A stretch of 64,000 bases of DNA from Ovis canadensis (taxonomy: Eukaryota > Chordata > Mammalia > Artiodactyla > Bovidae), in NCBI RefSeq assembly GCF_042477335.2, contig NC_091255.1, positions 26,886,501 to 26,950,500 of the forward strand, in the 5' to 3' direction. The position numbers and the translations under genes are program-made. Below the pieces are notes generated by a model, which had not been told where the DNA came from, searched no databases, and worked only from the letters and a program-made list of their open reading frames with translations. Positions 22,336-34,400 of this stretch are shown piece after piece (position 1 is the first letter of the stretch; every line of letters begins with the position of its first letter).

Positions 22336-22954
22336 TTTCTAGAAGCTGCTCTGCCGTGAGCGTGGGGGGCGCATCTGTCTTCCTTTCCCTACCCCTGTCA
22401 GGTGCTGGTGGCTGATAAAACACTTGCTTAATGGATGTTGAGACCCACCCTTGACCCACCACACTCTGAATGGCCTCGGCTGTGCCATTCCCCCAGCCCC
22501 ACCTCTCCACTCACCGCCCAGCCACAGTGCCCCTGAAAGGACCAAGCTTTCCACAAGCCTCCTCCATGTGTGATTCCCAGATCCTACCATCCTTCAGGGC
22601 TCTGCTGAAATGCCCTGTCCTCAGGGAAATTGTCCCTGAAGCCCACTGGCCTCAATCCCCCTGTCTCCAGCTCCCATCCCTGCCTTGACATTTTTTTCCT
22701 TGGTACCTCTCATCACCCAAGTCACCTATGTCTCTCCTTCCCTCAAGAGGAAGAGTCTTTGCTTTTTGGTACCAAATCCCCAGGGCCTGGCACAAAACTT
22801 GTCACAGAGCTGGTGCCAGCAGATTAAGTCTGTTGGTTAAGTGATTTTGGTATCCAGGTATTTTCAGCCCTTCAGGAGACTTTATCCTGGGCCCAGAGGA
22901 CTCTAAGAGGCCCTAAATTTGAGGGGATGGTGAGTTGATGGGATTCAAAGCTTG

Positions 22955-23066
22955 AACAGGGAACAAGGTCCCATGTACTGCAACTGAAGATCCTGCATGC
23001 CACAACTAAGACTCGGGGCAACCAAACAAAAAAAGGCAGCAAAGCCTGGATACATAGACGAAGATA
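22955..23066 (+). mobile_element. CHR-type SINE 3' remnant
   Basis: cagggaacaaggtcccatgt through acaactaagactcggggcaa and an A-rich end. The head is lost. Confidence 0.75.
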
Positions 23067-23179
23067 CATAGACAACAAAGGGGGACTGGGGTGATGGGGC
23101 CACAGCCAAGGGGCACCAGGGACTGCTGGTCACCATCAGCCAGGAGAGGCGTGGAGTGCACCCTCAGCTGGAGTCTCCA

Positions 23180-23392
23180 GGGCTGGGTGGCACGTTGGTG
23201 AAGAACCCACCTGCCAATGAAGGAGGTGCGAGAGACGTGGGGTCAGTCTCTGGGTCGTGAAGATCTCCTGGTGAACGGGGCAACTCACTCCAGTATTCTT
23301 GCTGGGAAATCCCATGGACAGAAGAGCCTGGCGGGCTACAGTCCAGACAGTCACAAAGAGTTGGACATGACTGAGCAACTGCGTACACAGCG
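23180..23392 (+). mobile_element. Bov-tA SINE, diverged
   Basis: gggctgggtggcacgttggt through gagttggacatgactgagca. Both halves are recognisable with many changes. Confidence 0.88.
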
Positions 23393-23397
23393 GAGCC

Positions 23398-23545
23398 TCT
23401 AGAAGGAACTAATCTCGCTGATACCTTGACCTCAGACTTCTGGCCCCTGCAACTGGGAGAAAATTAATTTCTGTTGTTTCAAACCCCTCCACTGGCTTGT
23501 GGTATATTTTTTACAGCCACCCTGGAAAACTAATTTTGTAGAGGA
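23398..23545 (+). mobile_element. Ancient MLT1-like (MaLR) LTR end
   Basis: The ctgataccttgacctcagac, ttaatttctgttgtttcaaa and ttgtggtatattttttacag blocks resemble the 3' part of MLT1-type LTRs. A broken old fossil. Confidence 0.5.
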
Positions 23546-23686
23546 GACATTCTGATTAGGAGCCTTTGCGGGAAGAGGAGTTTTGCCTCCCAAATCCAGA
23601 TTCTGATTCTGCAAGCACGTACTGGATCCCATCTGGTGACTTGACTCCTCAGGTAGGAACTGTTAACTTCCCTTGTTTTACAGATG

Positions 23687-23738
23687 CTGTTGCTGCTGCT
23701 AAGTCGCTTCGGTCCTGTTCTCACTGTGCGACCCCATC
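23687..23738 (-). mobile_element. Bov-A fragment
   Basis: gctgttgctgctgctaagtc to cactgtgcgacccc, about 50 bp of one Bov-A unit inside an older repeat. Confidence 0.8.
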
Positions 23739-25084
23739 TTTTACAGATGAGGCAACCGAAACTCTGACAACTTGCTGAGTCACATGGAAATCAGAGAGAG
23801 GGGGTCTGATTTCAAGTGCAAGAATTTTCCCATGAACACAGAGTTGGTGCTTAATGGCCGAATTCTTGTGAAACATCAGCATGTTGGGTTTAATACTGGG
23901 GTTCTCAGTGACACCCCCCGTCCCTGCCCTGGATCCTAAGACCTCACTGTGCTTTCCTCTGCTTCCTTGACAACACTGAGTTCACCTTTTCAGGACTTCA
24001 GGTCTCAACACACACCCCAAGGTGCAAGAGGGTTACAGATTCTGTAAAGGTCGGCAGTTGCTTCTGGATGGCTGGGGTAGGGGCAGAACCAGTCTCAAAA
24101 AAGAGTAATGGCACACTAAGAAGGAAGCTGTTTCTGAAACTGCGGTGTGGGTCCAGTGCTCAGGAATTGGAAACACCTGGCTGGCAGGAGAGGGCTCCTC
24201 AAAGGAGTTGGGAATAGATTTGCCAGATAAAATACAGGAAGCCTACTTATATTTGAATTTCAGATAAACGATGAATAACAATATTGCTTGGGACGTACTT
24301 ATACTGAAAAATTATCTCCAATTCAGATTTAACTGGGTGTTCTGTATTTTGACTTGTAGAGTCTGGCAACCCTAGTTAGGAAAGGAAAGGCAGGTTAGGA
24401 GGATGGAGGGGAGTAAAGGTCTAGAACACACGACTTCCAGTGCTGCAAGATGACTTTGACGTAAGCCCAGGAGGCCGTGAGAATCCACTGAATGGGGCAC
24501 CGTCCACCCACCGGGGCAGACCCATGGCACCAGGGTCTCTGTGGGGGCCTGGGCCAATAACTTACCTCCAGAGGCTGGGCGCCTGTGAACCCAGTCGACA
24601 TTTGGAATCGCATAACCACCAGGAGCAGACAAGAAGGCGGGACTCTGGGGGTCTGGCTACTCACCTCCAGGGCTTGGCAGGACTCAGGCTGGCAGCCTGG
24701 TGTGCAACCAGGCTCAAGTGGAGGACGTGGGCCTGGGACCCAGGAGAGGCACAGGAGGGGACACAGAGGGAGCTGGCACCGGGACCCAGCTAGTGACCAG
24801 AGCAAGTTGAAACCCTGGGAGGCCCCGGCTGAGAAAGTGAACATGGCTGCCCAGAGGACAGTTTTCAAACTTCACCAGAGATGATGATGGGATCCTTATC
24901 TCCTCTCCCAGGGACAGCAGGCTCACAGGAGGGTCTGCAGGGTGAGCCCCTGCCCTGGAGACTGTTACCTGGTACACTGGGTGAGGCCCGCTCTTCCTAT
25001 GAGAGATTGGCCCCAGGAGTTCTGAGACCAGGCCTCCCCTCTTCCACCCTCCCTCCCCCAGCACAGAGACACCATCAAGTCAGG
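23739..25084. other. Intergenic stretch downstream of the RAB11FIP4 end
   Basis: Contains the MER53-like relic at 24,218-24,376. The remainder is unique GC-rich DNA, including 117-157 codon frames on both strands at 24.4-24.9 kb without any known domain. Confidence 0.5.
24218..24376. mobile_element. Palindromic DNA transposon relic (MER53-like)
   Basis: Inverted halves: gccagataaaatacagga with tgtattttgacttgtagagt, and atttgaatttcagataaacg with ccaattcagatttaactggg. The shape and ends fit an old non-autonomous element I associate with MER53. The family name is from memory. Confidence 0.6.
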
Positions 25085-25100
25085 CAAGAAAAGCAAAGTG

Positions 25101-25106
25101 TTTATT
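25101..25106 (-). terminator. RAB11FIP4: Poly(A) signal AATAAA, likely RAB11FIP4 3' end
   Basis: The minus strand reads gtaAATAAAcactttgc. Some 15-20 nt later comes tcttgcctga, a plausible cleavage zone near 25,080-25,090, and then a GU-rich element (gatggtgtctctgtgctgg). Hexamer, spacing and GU-rich element together fit a mammalian polyadenylation site. Confidence 0.7.
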
Positions 25107-27275
25107 TACATCTTGGTCTGTACACGAGAGTTCCCCAGGGAGCCTGCCTCTGCAAGCCTGCTCCTTTTTGGCCCAGAAGCAGGCGGGAGGCAGAGGGCTT
25201 GGGACCCTAGGACTCAGCCTTGGAGCCTCAACCCCCTCTCCCCACACTGGGGCCTGGATGTGGGTCTCACCCCAGCCCCAGAGCTAAGCCTGCTTCTGGA
25301 TGGAGGCTCCAGGGGCAGAAGACTCGGGTGAAATCCCACGATGCATCAGAGGCACCTGACCACCCCCTGGATGAGCCTTTGCGTGCAGCTCATCCCTCTC
25401 AGCTCTGGAGACCCAGCGGAGAAAGTGGAAGGAGCTGGGCGCCTCAGTGACTCAAAGTCCTGACATCACCAGGGATTTAACGGCACCCGGGTCAGAGCAC
25501 CTTGGGTGGAAGAGCTCGGCGGTTGTTAATGGCAGGCGGGGGACGCAGCCTGAAGCCTCTTCCTTCTGCCCGCTTGGGGTCTGAAGCTGTTCAGACAGCA
25601 GATGGCGGTGGCCCTGAACCCAGGCCTGGCGTCAAGCCCTGGGAGCCAGGAGCTTCCTCCGGGGGGCCCGGATGCATCCTCCCAGGAGCCCAGAGTGGCT
25701 GCAGACCCATGACAATCACTGCCAGGCCAACACCCCAGGTGAGAAAGGTGTGCTCTGCCAGCTACAGGTACTGACACCGACTCGGGGAGGGGTTTGTGGG
25801 AGAAGCTGCTTTGCACACAACCTTTTCTAGTGTGCAGGGTTCCTAAAGAGCGGCAGGCTGGGTGAGGCGCTGAGTGGGCCCAGGACCCCCACGCTAGGGA
25901 CCGGAATGAAACATCTGTCCCAGGTTAGCGAGTCTGAGTGGCCGAGCAGGTGGAGGGCCTGGGGATGGCGTGCGGGGGGTCAGCCTCGTGTGGCGGAGGC
26001 GCGTGGACACAGAGGGGCTGCTTTGTATGCTTTACAGGGCTTGGGCAGAGGCAGGGCCAGGGTAACCAAGACGACGTAGAAAAGGGGGCAGTGGAAACGT
26101 GGGAACTCCTGTACAGGGTGATGGGGGGCGGGAGGTGGGGAGAAGGCACAAAGACAACGACCCCAAACCATGCAGACAAAACACAGCCTGTGCAGCACAG
26201 CAAAGCCGAGGGCCCAGAGGAAGCCTGTCTCCTGAGGTTGCAGCGCCTAGACCCCCCAACGGGGTGGCCCCGGGGTGCCCAGCTCAGCCACCCCCTGCTG
26301 GTGGCGCCGGGCGGACGGCCCTCCTTTACGGTCACAACGAAAACAAAGAGAGAAACCTACGATGTTGGAGCACCAACGTCACGTGACATCGAGCTTCGAA
26401 GGGTCTACGCTTTTAGAAACAGACCTTTCTAGAAGGCAGCCTGTTTCCCCAAGAAAGAGGAACATGGCAGAAGGGCGGGCAGGAAGGCAGGCAAGCCCAT
26501 GGCTCCGGCCCCTCATTCTCCCTGCCCGCTCATTGGTCCGCTCAGAATGGGCTGGGAGGGTCTGGAGATCCTTAAGGTCAGCAGAGGGAAGGGTCACCCA
26601 GGTGGCCCCTGATGAGCCTGAAGCATCACAGGAGAGGGGCTGCCCGAGGAAAGTTCTGAAGTTCTGCACTGCCCCCTCCTCAGTCTACAACCCACCTCAG
26701 CCCTTAGGAGAGTCGCTGTAGACCTGCCAGGCGAACAAAGTCATTGCCTGGGCACCGCAACCATCCCCACACATCCCCTGCTCTGATCACGTCTATAATT
26801 AGCTTTTAGGTTTAAATCTGCTAATGCATTAAACCCACACACCTAGGCAGCACAAAAAAAGGGCTGAAATTTCTCCCCGGTCCACCAGGCCCCACTGGCT
26901 CCTGCGGGTCTTTTCCCTGCTACTAAGTCTCTCATTGGAACAAAAGAGCCTGCCTTCCTGACCCCCAGAACCTGGCTGGGCCAGGAGTTCAGCAGATTAG
27001 AGCCTGAAGCCTCCAGGGCTGGGGAGGGATGCTGGTGTGGTGACCTTTATCCACCCAATCTGAAAACAGATCAGAAAGCGGGAATCCCCTTGAGCTCAGC
27101 TATGCCAGTAGGTAGCTGCTATTTCTGAGGCCGCTTTCAGCACCCACCCCCCAACTCTGTTCTACCTACACTTTAATCACTGGGCCTCTGACTGATACAT
27201 CCCAACACCTGCCACCCACCGACTCCATGAGCAACAGGCAAAGACCAACCTGCCCACTCAGGTTTGCTAACCCGT

Positions 27276-27423
27276 AGGCTGGTGGCTTAGCCGGTGAAGA
27301 ATCGCCTGCAGTGTGGGAGACCTGGGTTCAATCTCTGGGTTGGGAAGATCCCCTGGAGAAGGGGAGAATTCCGTGGATTGTACAGTCCATGGGGTCCCAA
27401 AGAATCGGATGACTTTCACTTTC
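27276..27423 (+). mobile_element. Bov-tA SINE in the 3'UTR
   Basis: taggctggtggcttagccgg through gtcccaaagaatcggatgac, with an internal deletion. It is antisense to RAB11FIP4. Confidence 0.9.
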
Positions 27424-27624
27424 CAGGCTCCTGAGAACAGCTGGATCTACCCACTCCTGAAGGCATCTGGCCTCCCCTCCTGGGTGTGAGGGGGTCTGCT
27501 AACATCTCACTATCTGACATCACCAACGTCTCAGCAGGAGAATTCAATGTTACCTAGCACCTAGGTTAACAAGCCCAACAGAGGTTTTCTCTGCCTCTGG
27601 CCAACTGCCTCCTAGAAGTCCCAA

Positions 27625-27785
27625 CCTTGGCTGCACATTACCATCACCTGGGGAGCTCTCTGAACAGTTAGGTGCCTGGGCCATACCCACACCAACTGAA
27701 TCCAAATCTCTGGAGGCCCAGGCAGCAGCATTAAAAAAAGTCTCCCTAATGATTCCAATGCACAGCCCAAGTTGAGACCCACTAT
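27625..27785. mobile_element. MER5A (hAT-Charlie) relic in the 3'UTR
   Basis: Contains acattaccatcacctgggga, ccaaatctctggaggcccag and the terminal cccaagttgagacccact. Confidence 0.7.
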
Positions 27786-28104
27786 TACTATTTCAGGTCT
27801 GGGTACTTCGGGAGGTTGTCAAACTCTGTTTTTAATGGGTTAGAAATAGATTAGGAGTTTACAGATAAAGGATAATTTCTCTTTGACAATTCTCAAAGAA
27901 TCTGCAAATTTAAAATAACTTATCTAACTCTAATTTGTTTTTAGACATTGACTTGCTGGTTCAACGAATTTTGTTGGGGCTCTGATTAAATGTGAGGACT
28001 GCCCAGGGTCATGTCATATGTGAACCTGCAGCAGAACCCCCTCCCCACACCCCGAAACAACCTCTAAAACCTGCAGACAAAGTCATTGCTAATCCCTACT
28101 TGGT

Positions 28105-28375
28105 AGAGTTGCCAGGCTTAGCAAAAACGAAACCCACCCGGGGCACCCAGTTAAATTATAATCACCTGGGGAATTCTTAAACTCCAATGATGCCTGCGCT
28201 GCCCCCCACACCAACGGAATCAGAATCTCTGGGGATAGGGCCCAGTTACCAGAATTTTTTAAATGTCATTTTAAATATATCCCAAAATGTCATTTTAAAT
28301 ATATTGTATGGAACACCTACTGAAAATTGTTTTGCCTGAAATTCACATTTCACGGGGCATCCTGTGTATTCTCCA
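28105..28375. mobile_element. MER53-like relic split by a MER5A-like insertion
   Basis: Outer parts gttgccaggcttagcaaaaa ... gcacccagttaaatt and gcctgaaattcacatttcac ... ggggcatcctgtgtattc are the two inverted halves. Between them, at about 28,155-28,260, sits a MER5A-like block (taatcacctggggaattctt, gaatcagaatctctggggat). It lies in the inferred 3'UTR. Confidence 0.5.
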
Positions 28376-29666
28376 GCAGCCCCACCACCAAGACCCTGTT
28401 TTAGAACCTGCACAGGGGCTGTGGCTTGGAAGCCCTGTGGCATCGCCCCCTCTCAGGCTAAAAAGCTACAGGATCTGAACAAGCCTATTGGGTGTATTAT
28501 GGCTGAAGAAGGGTGGATTTAACTTGGGGCATGTGTTAAATGGAACTCAGCCTCAATTTAAAGTCAGCCCGGTTCTCAGACCAGGTCCGGAGGGGCTTTC
28601 GGACCAGAGCTTCCTGGGGGAGTCGGCTCGCGTGGCGCCCCCTTCAGGCTGACAGCTTTCTCCACCCGCTTTCCCCTGGGTGGAGACTCCTTGCCACATT
28701 CTGTTATAAACTCAGGCCTCTGCGGCCTCCCCTGAAATTCCACATCAGTGCGGCTAAAGAGCATATACACCGTCACCCATAAAATGCTCCTCCCCCAGGG
28801 CGAGCCCCACCCCCACGGGCCAGGACCCGGATCGGGCTGGCCTCTCTGCAGGATGCCTTCTCATATAAAACCCAGACCCAAGCCGCAGCGTGAGTCATCA
28901 GCTTTCCGGTCTTCATTCATGCCATTCCTTCCTCTTAGCAAATTCTCCAGAGACCCACTCCCCACGCCTTCCTTCCACTGCCGCTTCTGCTTAGACCCCT
29001 GGGGGCCCCAAGGAGACCAGAGTCCTGAGGGGTCGAGAGACTCCCAGGAAACTGACCCCCACCCCCCCCACCCCACTCCCGTCCTCCTCTTCCTGGTGCG
29101 GGTGGCCCCAAAGTCTTGGGATCAGATCCACGCACAGGCTTAAACAGAAGCTACAAAATCCAACAAGAGTGACTGGAACGGGATGAAGACCAGTCCTGGC
29201 TGAAGCCCTGCTGTCAGTGGGAACACACCCGAGTCCCCAAGTCCCTGCTCACCTTCCCAGCCCTCTCTCCTCTGCACACACGTGTCCCCAACGTGCCCAA
29301 GCCTTCTCTTTCATAGGAGAAGGGCTGAAGGAAACAAACGGCAGTGGCGGGTTGCGGCGGGGGGGTGGGGGGGGACGTTGGAAATAAGACCATGCGCATT
29401 TATCTGTATTTGGATTAAGGATATGGTTCACAAGCCACACAAAATTGAGACAAACTGGAAAACTCAAAGAAGAGTACCATATCTGCTCCCAGCCGCCTAG
29501 AACAAAAGATCACATGAAAGATCCAGAGGGTGAATTTCCACTGTGTCACCAGGCTGATCTGTACCTTTGAAACAGAACTGGGAGTCCACACTGATTTATT
29601 GTTTCTGTTGCGGTTCAGATATAGCCACGGCCTGGTCATAGCTATGTCTTTTGACCTTTTTGTCCC

Positions 29667-29876
29667 CTTCCCTGATGGCTCAGAGGGTAAAGCGTCTGTT
29701 TGCAATGCAGGAGACCCAGGTTCAATCCCTGGGTCGGGAAGATACCCTGGAGAAGGGAATGGCAACCCACTCCAGTATTCTTGCCTGGAGAATCCCATGG
29801 ACAGAAGAGCCTGGCAGGCTACAGTCCATGGGGTCACAAAGAGTCAGACACGACTGAGCAATTTCACTTTCACTTT
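29667..29876 (+). mobile_element. Bov-tA SINE in the 3'UTR
   Basis: A full-length copy, from tccctgatggctcagagggt to gacacgactgagcaatttca. Low divergence, antisense to RAB11FIP4. Confidence 0.95.
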
Positions 29877-29901
29877 CTTTGTTCCCTTAAAATCTGTAAC
29901 T

Positions 29902-30115
29902 GGGCTTCCCAGGTGGCTCAGTGGTAAAAGAATCTGCCTGCCGAGGAAGGACGCATGGATTTGATCCCTGGGTCAGGAAGATGCCCTGGAGGAGGAAATA
30001 ACAACCCACTCCAGTATTCTTGCCTGGAGAATCCCATGGACAGAGGAGCCTGGTGGGCTACAGTCCTTGGGGTTGCAAGGAGTTGGACACAACTTAGTGA
30101 CTAAACCACCACCCA
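29902..30115 (+). mobile_element. Second Bov-tA SINE in the 3'UTR
   Basis: tgggcttcccaggtggctca through ttggacacaacttagtgact. It follows the previous copy by about 25 bp in the same direction. Confidence 0.95.
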
Positions 30116-31293
30116 CCACCAGCAGCATGGAAGACTAAGATTTCCCTGCAACTTCCCCAACTGTCTCTCACACCAGCACAGCTGAGACCCGAATACAGGC
30201 GTGTTTCTAGAGGCTGGGAGAGAGGGGCCTCACTGTCCGGCAGAGCCAAACCCAGACCATGGATTCTGAAAACCTAAACCTAAGGCTGTGCCCAGGGACA
30301 GGTCAAGGCCCACTCCCAGCCCTTGGGAGCTGTTGAGAGGGTCCATCCACGCCTCTCTCCTACAAGGCAGCTCCCAGAAAGGAGGCTGACAAGGACGTGA
30401 CCGTGTCTTTGGCTGCCCAATGTCAGCGCGTGCCCTAGATCGTCCCCATCCCCTTCCCATTTCTTTGAATCCTTCATTTACAATGCCGCTTGTTTTTCAT
30501 GGTCTTAAAAAATAACCAAGACAGAAAAGGAGAGGTAGGTGAGCAGGGATGGGCAGGTTTACGGAGAACTCTCAAAATGCCAAGAACCCTCAGGATGATG
30601 GCTGGCCCCCACCCCCAACCCTCTGCACCTCCAGCTCCTCTGCAAGCCTGAGTCCTCTGGATACACTGTGCACAAGCCTCACAGGGGGCTGCTGGATGCA
30701 GGAAGGGCTTGTGAGGACCCCCGACATGCCGCCCCCCCCCCCCCACCTCTTTCCTTCTCTCCGAACTCAAGCACCTGGGCCTGAAAGGTGGCCGAGGAGG
30801 CTGGTGAGGCATTCAAGCTCCTGGAAAAGGTCGTCACTTTGCCCCCGCTCCGAAGGGGAAACAGGGATGGGGGTCAAAGAGCCTGTCGAACTAGAATGCT
30901 TTTCAATCCTTGTCCCCAGAGGTAGAATCATTTTGTCCAGTATCTGAAACGTAAGCTTCTTCTAGCTCTCGTCATTACAGTAACTCCTGCTGGCTAACCT
31001 CGCCCCTGCCCACCTCCACAACCCTCTGCCCCCCTGTGCGAGGGGCAGAGGGACCGCAAAACACAGGACAGCTGATGGCGCAGGTGGCGCCACAGCTGCT
31101 GCCCAGGATCACGCTCTGCTGTGTGCACGGCCTCCCCACATACACACCAGTACACATTACACAGCGGTGCCCAGAGGCACATTTACAGCGTGCGTGGGAG
31201 GCCCGGCCCGGGCCGCATCCTCGGGCGGGGTTCTGCCCCTGAATCCTGGGCTCTGGGGGTCCTGCGGCTGCTCTGCAGCCAGCCACCCTCGTC

Positions 31294-31410
31294 TCAGTGT
31301 TTGATCTCGAGGATGGAGGGGTTGTGGTCCAGGATGGCTAGGATGATCTTGTCCATGTACTGCCTCAGCCGAAAGTTGATCTCCTCCTGCTCCTTGAGGG
31401 CTTCCATGAG
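31294..31410 (-). CDS. RAB11FIP4: RAB11FIP4 terminal coding exon, Rab11-binding domain
   Basis: Thirty-eight codons plus TGA: LMEALKEQEEINFRLRQYMD then KIILAILDHNPSILEIKH. This is the family C-terminal Rab11-binding helix and turn: hydrophobic YMDKIILAIL followed by the NPSILE motif. The acceptor is cctccag|CTCATGG. The stop codon is the complement of 31,294-31,296. Confidence 0.97.
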   Translation of the reverse strand, partial: LMEALKEQEEINFRLRQYMDKIILAILDHNPSILEIKH

Positions 31411-34400
31411 CTGGAGGGAACAAGAAAGCGAGGTCAGAGGCCAGGCGGGGGGCCGGGGTGTGGGCAGAGCCAGTGTCCCAACAAAACCAGCCTCAGAGCC
31501 TGGGCAGGGGGAAAGGTGCAGAGGCACAGGCCACACCCCCAGAGAGGCCCAGATCATTGGCCCATTTAGGGGAGCCCAGATGTGTGCGATGTTGCTGATA
31601 AAGGCAGAGAATGCTGGCCAGAGGCGCTTATAGTCAGGAGTGACACCCAATGTCCCAAGACCCTAAGACCACCAGCTGTTTCCTCTCGCCACCCCCAGTC
31701 CTGCCGCTGTCCTTCTCCAGGTCGACTCCTGCCGTGTCCATGGGATGCGCCTCTGCCCGCAGGCTGGTGCTCGGCTCATGTGGGCACTCAAGGCCAGGGG
31801 CCAGCTCCTGGCTGCGTGTCCCCAGCACAGGGTAAAGGGGTTCGGTGACTCGTGTTGAAATCTAACCTGGGTATCTTGGAGGCCTGATCTTTCATAACCA
31901 TACCCCAGTGGGGCAGAAAGAGTGGGCTTTGGTGCTAGGGACCTGGGTTCCTCTCTCTCCGTAAGCTGGGTGATCTTGGGTGATCCTGGTCTCCCGATCT
32001 GTGACATGGAAGTGTTCAGAAAGCCTTCGTGTTCTCAGAAGATTAAATGAAGACATACTGCAAGCACGTGCCCCCCAAAACGCTAATATCCTTCTCCTGC
32101 TGGCTTGGGTCCAGGGGACATCCGGCCTCCCCTGGATCGCACACTGATGACATCAACGGGCCATTCTGGCACTCCCGACCAAGCGAATTCAAACTCTGCT
32201 CTGCTCCCAACCGCACTCTCCTCCCACCACATACAGGAAATTGGAGCAGGCTTAGCTCTGCCTCCTCTCACTGCTCTGCCCCATCACTCGGGGTCACTGC
32301 AGATGGGGACGCCCAGGGGGCCAGGCCCGGGCCTGCTTTTCCTGCCCCGGGGCAGGACTCACGGGCGAGGGCCAGGCTCCATGGCCAGAGCGTGTGGACA
32401 TGTTACCTCATCGCGAGAGGCTGTGTCTATTTCCGCTGCCAGGGACTGGGCTTTGGTCTGGGTGGCAAAGAGGTTCTTGGCTTCGTAGAGGCTGAGGCTC
32501 AAGATTTGTCCATTCAAGTCATCATTCTGATCTCGCAGCTTGTGATTCTCCTGCAGAGGGGGACACAGGCAACTCTGACTCCCACCGGGACCCACTGCTC
32601 CGCGTCCATGGCCTCCTGACCATGCCCCAGGGTGTGCGTCACTGGCCAGTCCAGGACACCCACAGATGACCTGGCCTCTGCTGGGCTCCAGGGCGAGGAG
32701 GGCTGGGTCCTGAGGGGCTTGGGGTCCTGAGGAGGAGTTACAGCCTTGCTCAGGGAGCCAGGTTTCCAGGGAGGAGCATGGCTCCAGACCACCCCTTCTT
32801 CCCTGGGGGTGGGTGAGCCGGAAGAGGGGCCCCAGAGGACACTGCCCACTCAGTGGCTCCTTCTCCAACACTGGCCCTTGGTGAGGGAAAGTGATGCTCT
32901 GGGTCCCTGGGGTGGCAGGTCAGCTCGTCTCCTTGGCTCCTCCTGCAGTCGGGCTCAGGAATCCTGCTCTGGGGAGTTCTTTCCAGGGTGCCCTCGGCTC
33001 CTGTGTGCCTCCTGCCCAGAGCCAGCTGACCAGCCCCATGCTCTAGCTTTTGCCTCAAGGCTCCTACCTGCTCACATCTGGGACCCCAGGCGCCCCCTTG
33101 TGGCTGAGAAGGGCTGGGGTTTAGGACTGCTGTGGGACGGGGACCTTGAGGAGCTGCCCCACAGGGATAATTAATTCTGCAGGGTCTCTGAGCACCCTCA
33201 GGCCCCCGTTGGGTCACTGCCCCTCCTGATCCTGCTTCCCCCACCCCCAAGGGCGGCCCAGTCACAGGAGAGCGTCCAGGAACCCTCTGAAATGGACTCT
33301 TGGGCTCGGGGTAGGAGACACTGATGTGTAGCTGAGTGAGGTTTCCTTCTCCCACGTGCCCAGGACAGAAGACTGGTGTCTGTTTCCCGTCATGGATGCT
33401 GAGCAGAGACCGACCCTGGGGTTTCCACCCACCTCGTCTGAGCTGTGAGAAAGGGCTGAGCGGGCCTGATGATCAAGGTGTCGCGAGGAGCAGGCAACTA
33501 GTTACAAGGGAAAAGGAGGCGCTCCGACGCTCAGCCCTGAACAGGAGACGCACCCCGAGGGGACCCGGACACCTCGTGCCCTGGGATGGGGGCTCCCGGG
33601 GCCTACCTGCTTGAGCCGCTTGACCTCGTGCTCCAACTCGACCTCTCGGGCCCTGGCGTTGAACTCGCCGAGGCTGGAGGACGAGCTGCGGCCCCTGCCC
33701 GGCCGCTCGCAGTCCAGCTTGTACATCTGCAGGTGCTCCAGCTCCTTCCGCAAGTCCTCGATGAGCTGCGGGGGAAAGAGGCCGGTTGGCAGGAGCACGG
33801 ATGCGGGGGGCTGGTGGGGTGGGGTAGGGTGGGGCGCCCTGGAGCCCACCGACCCACCTCCTGTGTCGCCTCCCGCTCCTTCTGGAACTCGAGGCGGTTG
33901 TGCCGCAGCTTGTCCATCATGCGCTTGTACAGGTCCATCTCATCCTTGAGCCGCAGGCTGGTGTCCTCCAGCCGGTCTGACATGCGCTGCCGCTCCTGCA
34001 GCCAGGGAGACCGGGGCAAGGGGAGAGTTCCCAGGGGGCCCGCTGCGCCCTGGGGGGCTTTGCTGGGGGCCTGGGGCAGCTACCTCGACAAACAGGCAAT
34101 CAGACCAGCCCGGAGGACAGAGCCCTCCAAGGCACGAATTAAAGAAACAGCTAGACCCCTAATTCTAGAGCTGCAATAAGAAAAGCCTCAGGTCTCCACA
34201 GTCCTTCAATGATGCCAGATGGATTTGAATAGAAGGTAAGAGTCCAAACAGAATCTGGCCTCTTTCTCCTTATTTTCCCCCATAATACAGAGAAACGTAT
34301 TCACTGTACAACATTTGGAAAATCAGAAATATGCAAAGACAAACTATTTGTATTTTGTTCCCTTTTTTTTTTTGGCTAGGGCAATGAGAATTTCAGAAAC

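Larger units (their letters stand above)
25085..31293 (-). other. RAB11FIP4: RAB11FIP4 3' untranslated region (inferred)
   Basis: From the stop codon to the first good poly(A) site is about 6.2 kb. I recall that the human mRNA also has a several-kilobase 3'UTR. The segment holds three Bov-tA SINEs antisense to the transcript (27.3, 29.7 and 29.9 kb), MER5A and palindromic MER53-like relics (27.6-28.4 kb), and unique GC-rich sequence. No coding exon or acceptor was recognised within it. An earlier poly(A) site may exist, for example an ATTAAA near 27,830. Confidence 0.7.

Noticed and set aside
25938-26432. Plus-strand frame of 164 codons within the 3'UTR
   Set aside because: Antisense to the RAB11FIP4 3'UTR, no known domain, and ordinary for GC-rich sequence.
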